Below, piece after piece: positions 22,675 to 33,670 of a stretch of DNA of 64,000 nucleotides (position 1 is its first letter; each line of letters opens with the position of its first letter). Below the pieces are notes generated by a model. That model was not told the DNA's origin and did not search any database. It worked only from the letters and a program-made list of their open reading frames with translations. The stretch spans positions 50,862 to 114,861 of the forward strand of contig WHVA01000376.1 of NCBI GenBank assembly GCA_015179125.1, in the 5' to 3' direction. The translations under genes were made by a program, and so were the position numbers. This stretch comes from Gautieria morchelliformis (lineage: Eukaryota; Basidiomycota; Agaricomycetes; Gomphales; Gomphaceae).

Positions 22675-22910
22675 AGCGAGGGACTGTCGCGTGACAGTCA
22701 CGCGATCGTTACGCGTCAGCTAAATGCCAAATTGCGGAAACTGTGTCACGTGACTGTCACTCCACTCCGCAGGCTGCCGGTGGAAGCTGTAGTCCTCAAG
22801 AGCGCCATCATTCAGCGCCAAGTGCCAAGCGGTAAGCGCGACGTGTGTACTTCAGTAAACTCCACCCACCACATCTGTGGTTTATTATACATTCCATCCA
22901 CTCTGATACA
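22675..22910. promoter_or_regulatory. divergent promoter with ACGCGT box, 9-base palindrome and E-box
   Basis: Between the Sae2-like ATG (22674) and the predicted PhoD-like ATG (22911). It contains an inverted repeat TCGCGTGAC-A-GTCACGCGA at 22687-22705, an MluI cell-cycle box ACGCGT at 22711-22716 and CACGTG at 22747-22752 within GTGTCACGTGACTGTCAC. ACGCGT is the MBF site that drives G1/S genes in fungi; S. pombe ctp1 is a known MBF target. Use here is inferred. Confidence 0.55.
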
Positions 22911-25900
22911 ATGGATAATGCGGGATGGAAGGCGACTCGGAAAGCAGCTCAAGTGTGTCGTGCCTTTCCTTTATACCATTTCAGGTTGGAATGTGACCTT
23001 TATGGTTGGAGTAGGATGATCATCGACTGAGCCACCCACAGCGCTCAGCTAACGGTCAGTTTACTGCTATTGAACATGTCGATCCTATGAACGAGGTGAT
23101 CGTTAAAGAGAACTCTTGGTCTCTCTGCTAACCGTTGATTAGCCCTTTACCCGTTTTGCCGCACGAGGTCCAGCGCTGCCAATTAAAGCTAACCATGAAA
23201 TACCGCCATCCCCAGGCAGCTCGACTACTTCTCGACCATCTGAAGACGGTATAAGGCGTTCATCCGTGTCAAGCGTGTCCTCATCTTCAGCGCTGGAGCG
23301 TTCTCGAAGGCAGCAACATCAGGCGCCGCGTCGAATGAATCCCCACTTGCAGGTCATGTGCGGGCCACTTCTGCGATATGACACCGTGGATTCCCAATGT
23401 AACTATCGTGCAGCGTGCATGATCGTAAGTGCGTGCAGATTATATTAGCTACAGTGGTCGAGTTTCTCACGTTCGCCGTCATATGAAGCTGCTGACGCGG
23501 GGTCGGTGTATGAGCCACATCCCAGCTTGTCATTGGAGTGGGATCCTGAACGACCGGCTCCCACCAAAAGAATGGAAAGTCACCGGCGATTAAAGTCACA
23601 AGGGGTTATAGGTCCTAAATTAATCGAATTATCCAATGGCCTTCCACCTGTGCTTGCAGGAGTTCCCTCTTCGTTTTCCGAGCCCAACGAGGATGCTGCT
23701 CCTGGTCCAAGTCCCCGAGTACAGAAGGAAGTCGTTCCAGGACATGAAATCTGGGTTTATGATGGAGGCACGACGTGAGCAGACTTAACTATTAATCCCT
23801 TACTCCCTCCGACGTTGTGAGCTATTGACTATTAATTACCGTGTACAGGACCTTCACCTTCTGGAGGTTTATGTTAGAAATACCTCTCACCGAGGTCCAG
23901 ATGAGCGTCCGATACAGTATAAATCAAGGCCCGGAGTATGAGTTTTTTGTACCCGGGCGAAATCAAAACATGCGTTGGGCGGCCCATTCTGTTGAGCGCA
24001 GCATCTCGTTGGTTCCTAAATAAAATATGCTTACATGGCCTTGTTTCTCAGTGCAACGGGTTTAGTGTGCGTCGACATTACAGATCATGTCGACCTGCTG
24101 TCTGATGTAGATCTGATGCGTCACAGGCAGGGGTAAACCCAGATGACTTTCGAGGTCCTGGTTATAATAATGGGTACGATCCGGTATGGACGGACCTACT
24201 CGCGAAACATTTCGAGGCACCCTACCATGTACTTGTTGGTGGTGGTGACCAACTATATTGCGATGCGTAGGCCTGAAAGTTCCATATTCATACAATGTCT
24301 GATTCTATTATGGCTGTTAACCAACAGGCTCACTCGCGAGCCAGAGCTCCAGGACTGGGTAAACACAAAAAGTCCCTCCCAAAGAAAGGTTTATCCTTTG
24401 ACCACCGTGTGTTTCCGTCATTTTCCATTGAAAGAGTGGTCTGATGTTAAATCTACTAGGAAATTTTATCGGCCATTGACCGGTCAGATCCCATCAATTG
24501 ACCAGCGAATAATCTCATTTCCCTGTATAGATTTTACTTCAATCACTATTGTCTCGTCTTCCGTTCAGGTGCTTTCGCCTGTGCCAATAGTACCATGTAA
24601 GTGTCCAGCGTTAGATCCCCCTAGGTTACGAGGCTGATTGAGATGCACAGACCCATGGCTAACATGTGAGTGATTCACTACGCACGTGTGTTCGATTTAT
24701 GGATATCCTTCTCAGGCTAGATGATCATGATATGTATGTTCTCCCATATTGTCACTTGAGTGCTTACTATATCTACGCATTTCTAGCATCGATGGCTTTG
24801 GTAGCTGTAAGTGATCGCCGAGAAAGACAATTGAACCCAATATTGATATGTCACAGATCCTGACGATCTTCAGAATTCACCTATCTTCTCCAAGTAGGTA
24901 CCTTCTTGCTCTGAGTCACTGACTGATGCCATCTCGCCTCAGGATTGGATCTCGGGGTTATTTCTTTTACCTCCTCTTTCAATGCCTCATTGTTACCGAG
25001 GTTGATGGTGTTGATCGTACACCCCATGCGCACACCTTCCGGAGTCAAATAATTGGTGGAGATGGCGCATATATTCCTTTCCCATCACATTCCATTCTCA
25101 CATATATGGGTCCAAAGGTTTGGATGCTCATGCTAGACTGCAGGTATGTATCTGTTGTCGCATGTGATCTAAGCGCTGATGCTTGTTTGCCGAAGAGCTG
25201 AGCGGAGAAAAGATCAAGTATGCAGTTCCGTCCAGTACCAACGTGTGATAGATGCTCTATATGAACTACCAGTAGGCGTAGAGCATTTGATCGTTCAAGT
25301 TGGCATCCCGATTGCATACCCCCGGATGAATTTTCTTGAGTATGTTTATTTTCCAACAATGATTTGATATTATAGTACTCAATTGAGCTCAGGGCTGCAT
25401 TAGAGTCCAAATTTAATCCACTCACAGCACTTGGGAGGACGGGTTCGTTGGGGCTATCATCAATGGTGAACAAATTCAACGCGGACGCGGAACTCCTGGA
25501 TGATTTGGTATTAACTGAACTTTGTTCGCCCTGTTACACATCTGATTTATCTATAGAACGATCATTGGACAGCTAAGGGACATAAAGTCTGTGAAATCGC
25601 CTGAATTCCCCAATGCTACTGACCCTTGCGGGACAGAAAGAGCGCAATTGGTTCGTGGAGCAGTTGCAACGGCTTGCCCAAATCAAACGGACCCGTATCA
25701 CCTTCTTGTCTGGGGATGTGCATTGTGCTGCAGTAGGTGTATTCAAAACGCTCGCAAAGGGGAAAGATCCGGGAGTGGCACCCGCCCGTGATCATCGATA
25801 CATGCTCAACATTGTTACCAGCGCTATCGTAAACACACCGTAAGCGGTCATACAGATGTCTATCGAAGTTTTAATGTGTCGCCGCTCCAGCCCACCTGGA

Positions 25901-26281
25901 GGCGTATTATCTATGGTGTCACTCCTAGCGGATAAGAAACACCCAGCAATGCATTATGCCAACACCGACGAGACCATGGTGAGCATGCAGACCCGGCATG
26001 ACATTTCAATCTGAATCTGGCATTCCTTAGATCCCATTGTTTGAGAAAGATCCAAGTGGCAATTCACTAAAATCAAGGCACATCATGGGTCGGCGAAATT
26101 GGTGCAGTACAAGCTGGGATTCGACTACCGGAGAACTCCAGTTCGACATTCGTGTTGAACGCGAAAAAGGAGTTGGGGAAACCGTTGGGTATGTTTAACA
26201 GCTTCCATATGTGTGCAGCACTATGTTTATGTCTCTGGGCTAGTTATCCTATACGTGCCCCGCCGCCACGGTGGGATTAAA
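22911..26281 (+). CDS. second PhoD-like phosphatase (fungal cytosolic type)
   Basis: Plus strand; the start at 22911 (MDNAGWKATRK) is provisional. Recognisable exon pieces in order: PFTRFAARGPALPIKANHEIPPS, HEIWVYDGGTT, TFWRFMLEIPL, VQMSVRYSIN, VGGGDQLYCDA, LTREPELQDWVNT, a DDHD motif at about 24719-24731, GSRGYFFYLLFQCLIV, HTFRSQIIGGDGAYIPFPSHS, LIVQVGIPIAYPR, ITFLSGDVHCAAVGVF, LNIVTSAIVNTPPP and GELQFDIRVEREKGVGETVG, ending YPIRAPPPRWD at 26281. The GGGDQLY, LDDHD and SGDVHCA blocks are the metal-binding motifs of PhoD-superfamily phosphatases. The order matches the large uncharacterised fungal PhoD-like proteins. No signal peptide is seen, so it is probably cytosolic. Substrate is unknown. 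At least twelve short introns. It is convergent with the Bre2-like gene, 91 bases apart. Confidence 0.8.
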
Positions 26282-26372
26282 TAACCGCTCGCTCCGTGGA
26301 GTCCTATGCCGTATTGTAGCAATTGATATGCTTCGGCCGAAGATGTATGTATACATGTATTACCCACTTTTC

Positions 26373-28367
26373 TCATGCGGCTGCCCACCTTGTTGAAGAC
26401 TCTTGAAAGCTAAATTGTTGTGGAGATGGTGCTAATTCGACTGGTAACTCTTGTTTAATTGGCTGATGAACAGACTCCCCTTCCAGCTCGACTTCTTGCA
26501 TTGCTGCCGCAGTGTCATCGTCAGATTGTCCCTCCGACTGCCATTCGTCAAATTGAGCATGTCCACCCAAGTCACTTGATGGCGGTGTTTGGGGAACGGA
26601 TGATCCGCGTGGGATGTCTACGGATTCTATTTCATAACCGGCTTGTGTTTGCTCGTCCTTTATGGCATTTGGAGTCGGCGTCCGTGTCACGGCAAAGCCC
26701 GCGGTTGTCAGAAGTGCCTCATCCATGTCTACGGTGAGAGATGTTGATCGCACAATTGAAGGAGGGAGAGAGACATGAGAGAAGTAGACAGGCGGAGCAC
26801 TGGTATCGAGAGCAGCTGCGGAACCAGGTAGCAATGCAGCGGCGGCTGTAGCTGATTTCCTTTCTTCAGCCTTTCGCTTTCGGCGCGCCGCCTCAGTTTT
26901 ACGTCTCTTCTCCTTCTGAGCTCGTTTCTTCTCTTCCTGCGCATCGAGTACTTCATTCTGTTGGGCCTCTGCCTTGTAATCAGCTTCTTCCTTTGCATCA
27001 AGGGCCCACTGCTGGTCCCTAAACTCGGAATAACGTTCAGACATGGGTCGCCAGGTGCGGTGCTGGCTCGACGAAGGCGATGACGAGAGTAAGGAGTCCA
27101 CGTCTGGCGGCGGTGGGAACGCAAAGTCAGGGCCCGGATTCATGTGGATCTTGGCGCCGCCGAACAGGGAAAAGAAGGGATAATAGCCTAATGTCCCATC
27201 ATCAAAATAGTTTTCAGTATGTTCAAGTGGTCCGTCCTTGTTCCTTCGTTGCCTATCCTTCGCCTTTCTGGAGCCATCAGCAGGTCGCAGTTGTAGGTAG
27301 TCGTAAATATCTTGGAATGCGATACCTTGGCATTCACCATTGACAAAAAATGCAATCAAGGAACCAGGAAGAGTTGGGATGACGCGCTGTGGGGCAGTGT
27401 TTTGCACCACAGGTTTCATCCTGGCACGGTCACTTGGAAGGTTCTTGACGGTAGCAGATTTCTTTGGCGGATGTGGTGGGTCAGCCTTCGCTGCCTTAGA
27501 CGGACGGTCCATGAGCGCAATCATCTCTTTGGACTGAGGATAGTCAAGCGATTCGAAGTATTCTTGACCTTTGAAATCAATGGGGATGCGTTCCCGATGA
27601 ATGTGCGCGGGGTCATCAGGATCCATAGGGTTCGGCTGCCGCCGAGGTGGGAGGGAGATATAGAGACCGACGACGTCGCCCGTACCGAAGGGTCGTCCAT
27701 ATGGTCTTGGCCTCGAGAGAGTGACCTTCTCACCAGTTGTGTCACGCATGCCGTAGCTATAACCGTCCAGACCTACGGGACCGTTGAGTGGAGCTTCTCT
27801 CCTGCCCCAGCCGAGCCTTACGTGAGCGCCCTCAACAGATCCTACTGCTCCAGAGCGTTCTCCACTGCCTTTACTGATCCTGGCCTCCATGTACCAGCGT
27901 CCTTCTTGCACGCCAACGTTGCTCCTGGCACTCCTGAATCCCTTGTCCCCGGCCAGACCTAGTCCATCCTGTGTGACCCTCACTGACGGACTTCTATCTT
28001 CCCAACTAACCCTCGTACACATAGGTTGACTCTCGATGGTTCGGTAGGGAATAGCGGCCCCGGGATCTGCCAACCCGGCAGGAGCATACTTAAAGCCGAC
28101 CTTGTCCAACTGTCGGTTCACAGCAGAAAGGTCAGTTATATGGAAAGGGCTACCGTCAGCAGACGGCAGGAAGACAGGATGTCGAGAGACAGTGAGGCGA
28201 GGACGAGAGGAGTCGCGTGCAAGAACTACGGTGGATGGATCTGTAGGTTGGAGAACACTGGAGCCACCGTCTTCTTCTAGATCAGCATGCTTGCGTTTCT
28301 GCGCGGCTGGAGGTGTGCTCGCAGTGGGCGTGCCCTCTGGCGTCGCAGAAACACCGCGTACGAGCAT
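26373..28367 (-). CDS. BRE2: COMPASS subunit, Bre2/ASH2L-type SPRY protein
   Basis: Single-exon minus-strand ORF of 664 residues from MLVRGVSATPEG. After a low-complexity N-terminus with a KRK nuclear signal, the SPRY domain starts about residue 120: CTRVSWEDRSPSVRVTQDGLGLAGDKGFRSARSN, then VQEGRWYMEARI, AHVRLGWGRREAPLNGPVGLDGYSYGMRDTTGEK and GDVVGLYISLP. It ends around LGYYPFFSLFGGAKIHMNPGPDFAFPP. This is the Ash2/Bre2 signature. A basic coiled region (KKRAQKEKRRKTEAARRKRK) lies near residue 490. There is no PHD or winged-helix part, as in yeast Bre2. The protein works with Set1 and Sdc1/Dpy30 in H3K4 methylation. The antisense strand is open over long stretches but carries no motifs. Confidence 0.9.
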   Translation of the reverse strand: MLVRGVSATPEGTPTASTPPAAQKRKHADLEEDGGSSVLQPTDPSTVVLARDSSRPRLTVSRHPVFLPSADGSPFHITDLSAVNRQLDKVGFKYAPAGLADPGAAIPYRTIESQPMCTRVSWEDRSPSVRVTQDGLGLAGDKGFRSARSNVGVQEGRWYMEARISKGSGERSGAVGSVEGAHVRLGWGRREAPLNGPVGLDGYSYGMRDTTGEKVTLSRPRPYGRPFGTGDVVGLYISLPPRRQPNPMDPDDPAHIHRERIPIDFKGQEYFESLDYPQSKEMIALMDRPSKAAKADPPHPPKKSATVKNLPSDRARMKPVVQNTAPQRVIPTLPGSLIAFFVNGECQGIAFQDIYDYLQLRPADGSRKAKDRQRRNKDGPLEHTENYFDDGTLGYYPFFSLFGGAKIHMNPGPDFAFPPPPDVDSLLSSSPSSSQHRTWRPMSERYSEFRDQQWALDAKEEADYKAEAQQNEVLDAQEEKKRAQKEKRRKTEAARRKRKAEERKSATAAAALLPGSAAALDTSAPPVYFSHVSLPPSIVRSTSLTVDMDEALLTTAGFAVTRTPTPNAIKDEQTQAGYEIESVDIPRGSSVPQTPPSSDLGGHAQFDEWQSEGQSDDDTAAAMQEVELEGESVHQPIKQELPVELAPSPQQFSFQESSTRWAAA

Positions 28368-28576
28368 AGAGTAATTAGTGGCCGGCCAGATTACGTAACG
28401 TAAACTCTACCCTCGATGTGACTTTATCGGCCGGCGACGCCGGCATCTAGTCAATACATATGTATCTCAAATCTCTGGGTTCCCAGACTCTGCAGATATA
28501 CAGATGAGACAGTATGGTATAACGTTTGAAGCAAAAGCCTCGGGGTATACGACTATCGGAGCCAATGGATGGATTT

Positions 28577-30558
28577 TCATGTCCCATAGCCCGCCGAGAG
28601 TAATACAGCGCAGGTCATCCTGTCACCGTTTTTCGAACGCGAAGGCCAGATAAATGTCTGGAGCGTCACAGGGTCAGTAAGGCGATACATTGATAGTCGA
28701 AGGCGGTGGGAGAGCAAATAAAAATACGCACTAGCAGCATCCCACTGGTCCTCGTCCATCTGGCTTTCGCCGGAAGCAGATACCACGTACATACGTTGTA
28801 GAAGCCGTTTGTAATCCGGATGCGATCGCTCCGCCTCGAATATATTATGGAACTCCTCCTTATATAGTAAATGCAAGCCATGCTCCCGAGCAAGTCTGGA
28901 CACGGGAGTGCATTAGAACAACGGAACGCAAGTATGATATATCAGCATAAAAGTAGCCGTGACGAGTGCCTTGTACTGACCCCTCGAAGTGTTCCCAATG
29001 CACAACGTACTCTGGCACGTCCCCGACGGCATCTTTGAGGTAAAACCAGTATCGATGCCCGAACGGCTGCGTGTGTGTCGCGCGATCTTCAAATCGGACC
29101 TGATATACCGAGTTGCCAAACTTTGGCGGTGCATCTGGCGGCAGGGCATTCAAGCGTTGTCTGCATTGTGCCAGTATGCATGAATATATGCATCATGGCT
29201 TGCACAGGGATAGATGCAGGACTCACAAAAGGAGGTCTGCATTAGGGATGGTGCCAAGGAAGACACCACCCTTGCGGAGGTGTTTGGAGACATTCTCGAG
29301 CATCATGCGTGCCTTGGACACGCTTTCGAATGCATAGTGCATACAGAACTGCATCGAGACAGCGTCAAATGGGCGCTCTAATGTGGATGCGGGAAGCGCA
29401 GATGTGATGGGTTCCTGCCGGAATATATGTCATTAGTGGCATACAGCTAAACCCAGACACGCACTGTGTAACAGTCAAGTGCGGCAAACTGGGCGTCGAA
29501 GCGCGGTCTCTGCTTCCAACGTGACCGCGCCTGGTCCACGGACACTGCCGCAATATCTACATGACCCAGATGTCCAGTGTCACCATGGGCATCACCAAGA
29601 GTACATTGTGCACGAACCCAATCCGACGTATTCCTTCACGCACGCCTTCTCCCATTTTTGCAGGTCGCCGCCTTTGCCGCAACCCATGTCAAGCACCCTA
29701 CCCCGCAAGCGTTCACCAGGCTGCATGGGGGCTGCGCCCTCGAAGGCTTGTTTGGTGAACTTGGCAATAAGCACTGATTTTATCCAGTTATTGAAAGCTT
29801 TAAGACCGATGATCGGTGACTCGCGGCGCTGAACAACGCCGACATCTGGGCGAGAGTTGTCTGAGAATGCGTGAGCACAGCGTAACATGCCATGAAGACG
29901 GCGAAGAGGGAGCACAAGATTGCATAGAAAGACTACCCAGACCCGTGCAGCAAATCTTACACTTGCTGCGAGAGCATAACAGCCCGACTCGGGGAGAATA
30001 GCATGAGACTGTCAACGAAGTGAACTCACAATGTTCAACGACCAGACCGGAATCTCGGGAGCGTTTAGTGGCCGTCTCTTCCTCTTCTTCCCCCCTCTTT
30101 CTCTTGCCGCTGACTGGCTTAGAAGGGTAGAGGGATGAAGGAAAGAAATTTGGGTTCTCGAGGGCTGGATCTGGACGTTTGGCACGCAGTCTGAGTGCAT
30201 GGCGAGGTGCCTTGAACGATTCTAGCTCAGCGGGGGTGAGCGGGATGAGGACGGACGTTGGAGGTGTGCGACGGTTGATTGGATTGTAGGGGATGGCGAC
30301 AGGGGGGGGCATGTGAGGACTTGAGGGAGAAGGGACCGACGCAGAGGCAGAGTTGTCTGAGGGCGAAGTGAGGGTGGGAGTCAAAGGTGCGCTGTGGAGA
30401 ACGGGGGAGAGGGAATCGCGCGGTAGTTTGTATGGAGGTAGAAGAGATGAATGAGGCCCAGGGTCGTTGTTGAGCAGATTCCTGATGTGAGGCTTGAGCT
30501 GTGTGGGAGAGTTTGCGCTGGCAAGGACATCACGTAAAGCATCATAACCACGGGGCAT
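28577..30558 (-). CDS. ABD1: mRNA cap guanine-N7 methyltransferase
   Basis: Minus strand; the ATG is at 30558 ([12 protein letters not shown]). A Pro/Ser-rich, poorly conserved N-terminus with [10 protein letters not shown] is followed by the catalytic domain: [18 protein letters not shown], then [20 protein letters not shown] (SAM-binding motif I), [30 protein letters not shown] (cap-binding helix region), [47 protein letters not shown], and a C-terminus ending [12 protein letters not shown] at 28577. These are the cap N7-methyltransferase family motifs. It methylates the guanine of the nascent mRNA cap in the nucleus using S-adenosylmethionine. About four short introns. It starts divergently from SIP5 across 1.1 kb. 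Confidence 0.93.
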
Positions 30559-31666
30559 CCTCACCCGTCTCGCTGGCCTCTCATCTCCCTTTATAAGTAC
30601 TCACGCCCCTCAACAAGCCCCCCATCCACCCCTTATCACGTACTATCGCCAGCCACCTGCACCGTCACTCCGCTCCCGCTCTTTGCTTTCAGAGCTGTGT
30701 GGCCATTGTCCCCAGCTTGAATTCCATCTTTCTAGTCCTTCATTCGTGAACATGTCTTCCAAGGCCTCCTTCACGCATTCACACCTTCTTTCGGGGTCTC
30801 TCGTCGAGTCACGTCACGGTGCACCGCCACGCGGCTCCGCATCTCAGTCTCCTCAATACGACTCTTCAGAATGCTAGACAATAAGCATGCGCTGCAAAGT
30901 CCCGCACGACCCTTCTGAGACCGATGACCATCTCCGTCGGAATTCGGGCCTTTTGGATCTAGGGACACAAGCTGCAGGTACGTGGTTAGGCACAGACGCG
31001 ACTGCGATACATACATACTACCTTAGCTGGAAGCAAGTGTATGCAGTCGATGTTGTCAAGCAATATGGGCTGCATACGTATGAAAGAGACCCGCTGAGGT
31101 CCGAAGTTAGGGTGTTGGTGTTTGTCATCACCTCTTACCGCAGCTAGCGACACGGCAACGCCAGGGTAAGGCATCGCTATCAATTACAGTAAGGTCTGTG
31201 CTCGAACCATCGCCACCGACAAGAACCTCCCGACCAGGTCAATAGTAGTAATTGATGATTGAAGCGAAATGTCGTGATGTGGTTGGAACAGGAATTAGGG
31301 AGTATAGCTGAGACAACAGGCGTTCTCCCTGCAGCGTGACCAACCCAAGATTCAGTGGCAAAGACGGAACTCCAATTGCTCGCACGAGTAGTTTTGAGGC
31401 AGGCGCATACATGTGGTGGTGACTTCTACCGATACGGAGGCCATGCCTCATATCTTGACAGCTGAGAGATGGGGAGACTCGACCATTTTCTCAAGTAGGA
31501 AGTCTCAACGCAGCTTGTTGAACGATGCTCGGCTGTGAACGATGCTCGGCTGTGAGCGTTGAAGGGCCACTGTGATTTCAATCTCAGCGCGCCGGCTGAC
31601 GAGTGACCTCAAGTTACGGACACTTGTTCACGCTTCCTGGTAGCAGTAGAGAGAATACTGTGAACG
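30559..31666. promoter_or_regulatory. 1.1 kb divergent intergenic region ABD1-SIP5 with a 17-base tandem duplication
   Basis: No splice-consistent ORF is found. The bases next to ABD1 are C-rich. Close to SIP5 a perfect tandem duplication of GAACGATGCTCGGCTGT occupies 31520-31536 and 31537-31553, about 115 bases before the SIP5 ATG. It probably contains both promoters; the longer distance suggests a long 5' UTR for one gene. Confidence 0.4.
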
Positions 31667-33670
31667 ATGGGGAATTCGGTGTCAGGATCCAAGGACCGTC
31701 AAATCGACGAAACCGTCGACTTTGGCTTCCTCTCCCCTCAAGGCGTGTACACTGGTCCTCAGGATTGGAACCAACAGGTCGTTGGACACCTTATCGTCGA
31801 CCGCAAGCTCGCCCCGTTCTACAGGCCTTTGGAAGAATACGACGATTCTTGGGACGATGACCGCATTCTCGCTGCGCGAAAAGGGAACCCCAATGCACCT
31901 CCACCACCACCTCCGGACCTCTCTGCGTCAGCTTCATCTACTTCCAAGTTCCACCATCACAAGAATGCCAACAAGACCGGTAAAGAAACTTTTCGCCCTA
32001 CAGAGGCTTCCGTATACAGAGGCGCTGTTGAATGCCCGATATGTTTCCTCGTTTGTCCTTCATAGCTTCTCTTCGCGACGTCCGCTGAAGAGGCTGTGCT
32101 TCAGTATTATCCCTCAAACATCAACCGTTCTCGCTGCTGCGATCAGGCTATTTGCACAGAATGCTTTGTTCAAATAAAGCGCGCCGAACCGACAACCACT
32201 CACCTGGTGTCTGAACCGGCTTCGTGCCCCTATTGCGTGCAGGAAAATTTCGGTGTTACATACAATCCACCCCCCTGGCGTATTGGTCTCGTGAAGGATG
32301 GTCAAATACCTACTGTAAGACAAGTCATCCATATTCCGTATTGGTGTTTGAACGCCCTTAGTCTCCCAATCGCCCGGACATGCCCAAGATGAACTCTGCA
32401 TCGACTAATGAAAGCACAGGCTCAAAACGGCGAAAGAGCTTTAGTGCTGACAGCACAGAAGTTGTCACCATTGGTGCGTATCTCAGCGTTTCTGCATTTG
32501 AGGCTCATACAGTGCTCATAGATCAAATCCGCCCCGACTGGGAGGCGAAACTGGCCGCTGTGCGTGCGGCGGTCACACGGCGTGCCAACAGACGTATAGT
32601 TATGCGTCAAGTGGGCGACCGTCTTATTCCCATTGGTGTCACCAGTGGTCGTGTGATGGAGGCCGCAGACGCAACAGCGAATGCAGAAGGCGGTGAAAGC
32701 GGCAGTGGGCGGCGGCGGCGGCGAGGCCATGGGGGCCAAGATATAAATCAAATTTTAGGATCTGTTGGACTTGGTGGACTTGGTGGACAGGATCTGGAAG
32801 AAGTACGTGGGACTCTCGGCATTTGTACACAAGCTAAACCTGGTGCAGCTTATGGTCATGGAAGCGATGCGTCTTTCATTAGTGGAGCACGAGGAGCAGC
32901 AGCGGCGGCAGAACAATACTGGCGATAACGACTCTACTCGGAATGCCAGTGGTAATGTTAACAGCAACGGCAATGACGCCTCTCCAGCCCCCACCTCAAG
33001 TCCGTCCCCCAGGTCTTCTCCTCCACCTTTGATAGATTCGCCAGTTCCTAGGCCACATTCACCCTCTCCCGCAGCTAACGACCAGTCGCCGCGCCAGAGC
33101 CCGCCGCGCTCTCGCTTTTTTTTAATACCCTCTCCGCTGGGGAGTTCCGACGTGACTTCCGGCACGCAACCTACGCTTGCACCGCCACCGAGTCGGACAC
33201 ATCGACGTACGGGTTCTAGCCCAGGCCCGCCGTCGGGTAGCACACTCGCAGCAGCGCTCACTGCTGCACAGACAGCGTCAGCATTCTTGAGTCCTTCGGA
33301 GGGACGGCAACTGCCGTCGCTGCCGCGAAGTGCTCCCCAGACCCGTGCAACAAGCCCCACCCGGTCTGGGCCTGGACGGGAGAGGGAGGGCGGCACTGGG
33401 CGCGGAACAGAAGGGGAGATACTGCAACGCGAACCTGTGGGCCTCCCAAGTGCTGTGATTCCTCCTTTTGAGGGAGCCTCCGGGGGCGGAGCTGCGGCAT
33501 CAGGGTCGGAGTCGTCTTCGGCGCTTGTGACCGGTCCGGAAGCTTCAACAGCCTCGCCCATATCGAACGGGGGAGAGGAAGCGTCGTCACAGGTCTCAGC
33601 TGGGTACCAGGCTTTGACCTCTTCTTCCGTGCAATCGTCCTCCGATCCGCTCCTTGGCTGGGACAGGTAG
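31667..33670 (+). CDS. SIP5: Sip5-like RING-type zinc-finger protein
   Basis: Five exons from [20 protein letters not shown] at 31667 to the TAG at 33668-33670. An N-terminal Gly2 (MGNSVS) is a candidate myristoylation site. Region 1 reads [37 protein letters not shown]. The zinc finger, with an intron in the middle, is [34 protein letters not shown]...ASCPYC. Later come [25 protein letters not shown] and [21 protein letters not shown], both conserved in Sip5. The last 220 residues are Ser/Pro-rich and disordered. Yeast Sip5 binds Snf1 kinase and the Reg1/Glc7 phosphatase in glucose signalling; the same job here is inferred. It is the last host gene before the mobile-element nest. Confidence 0.87.

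Noticed and set aside
27312-27962. 216-residue plus-strand ORF opposite the Bre2-like gene
   Set aside because: It lies fully within a well-supported SPRY-domain coding frame on the other strand and has no recognisable feature.
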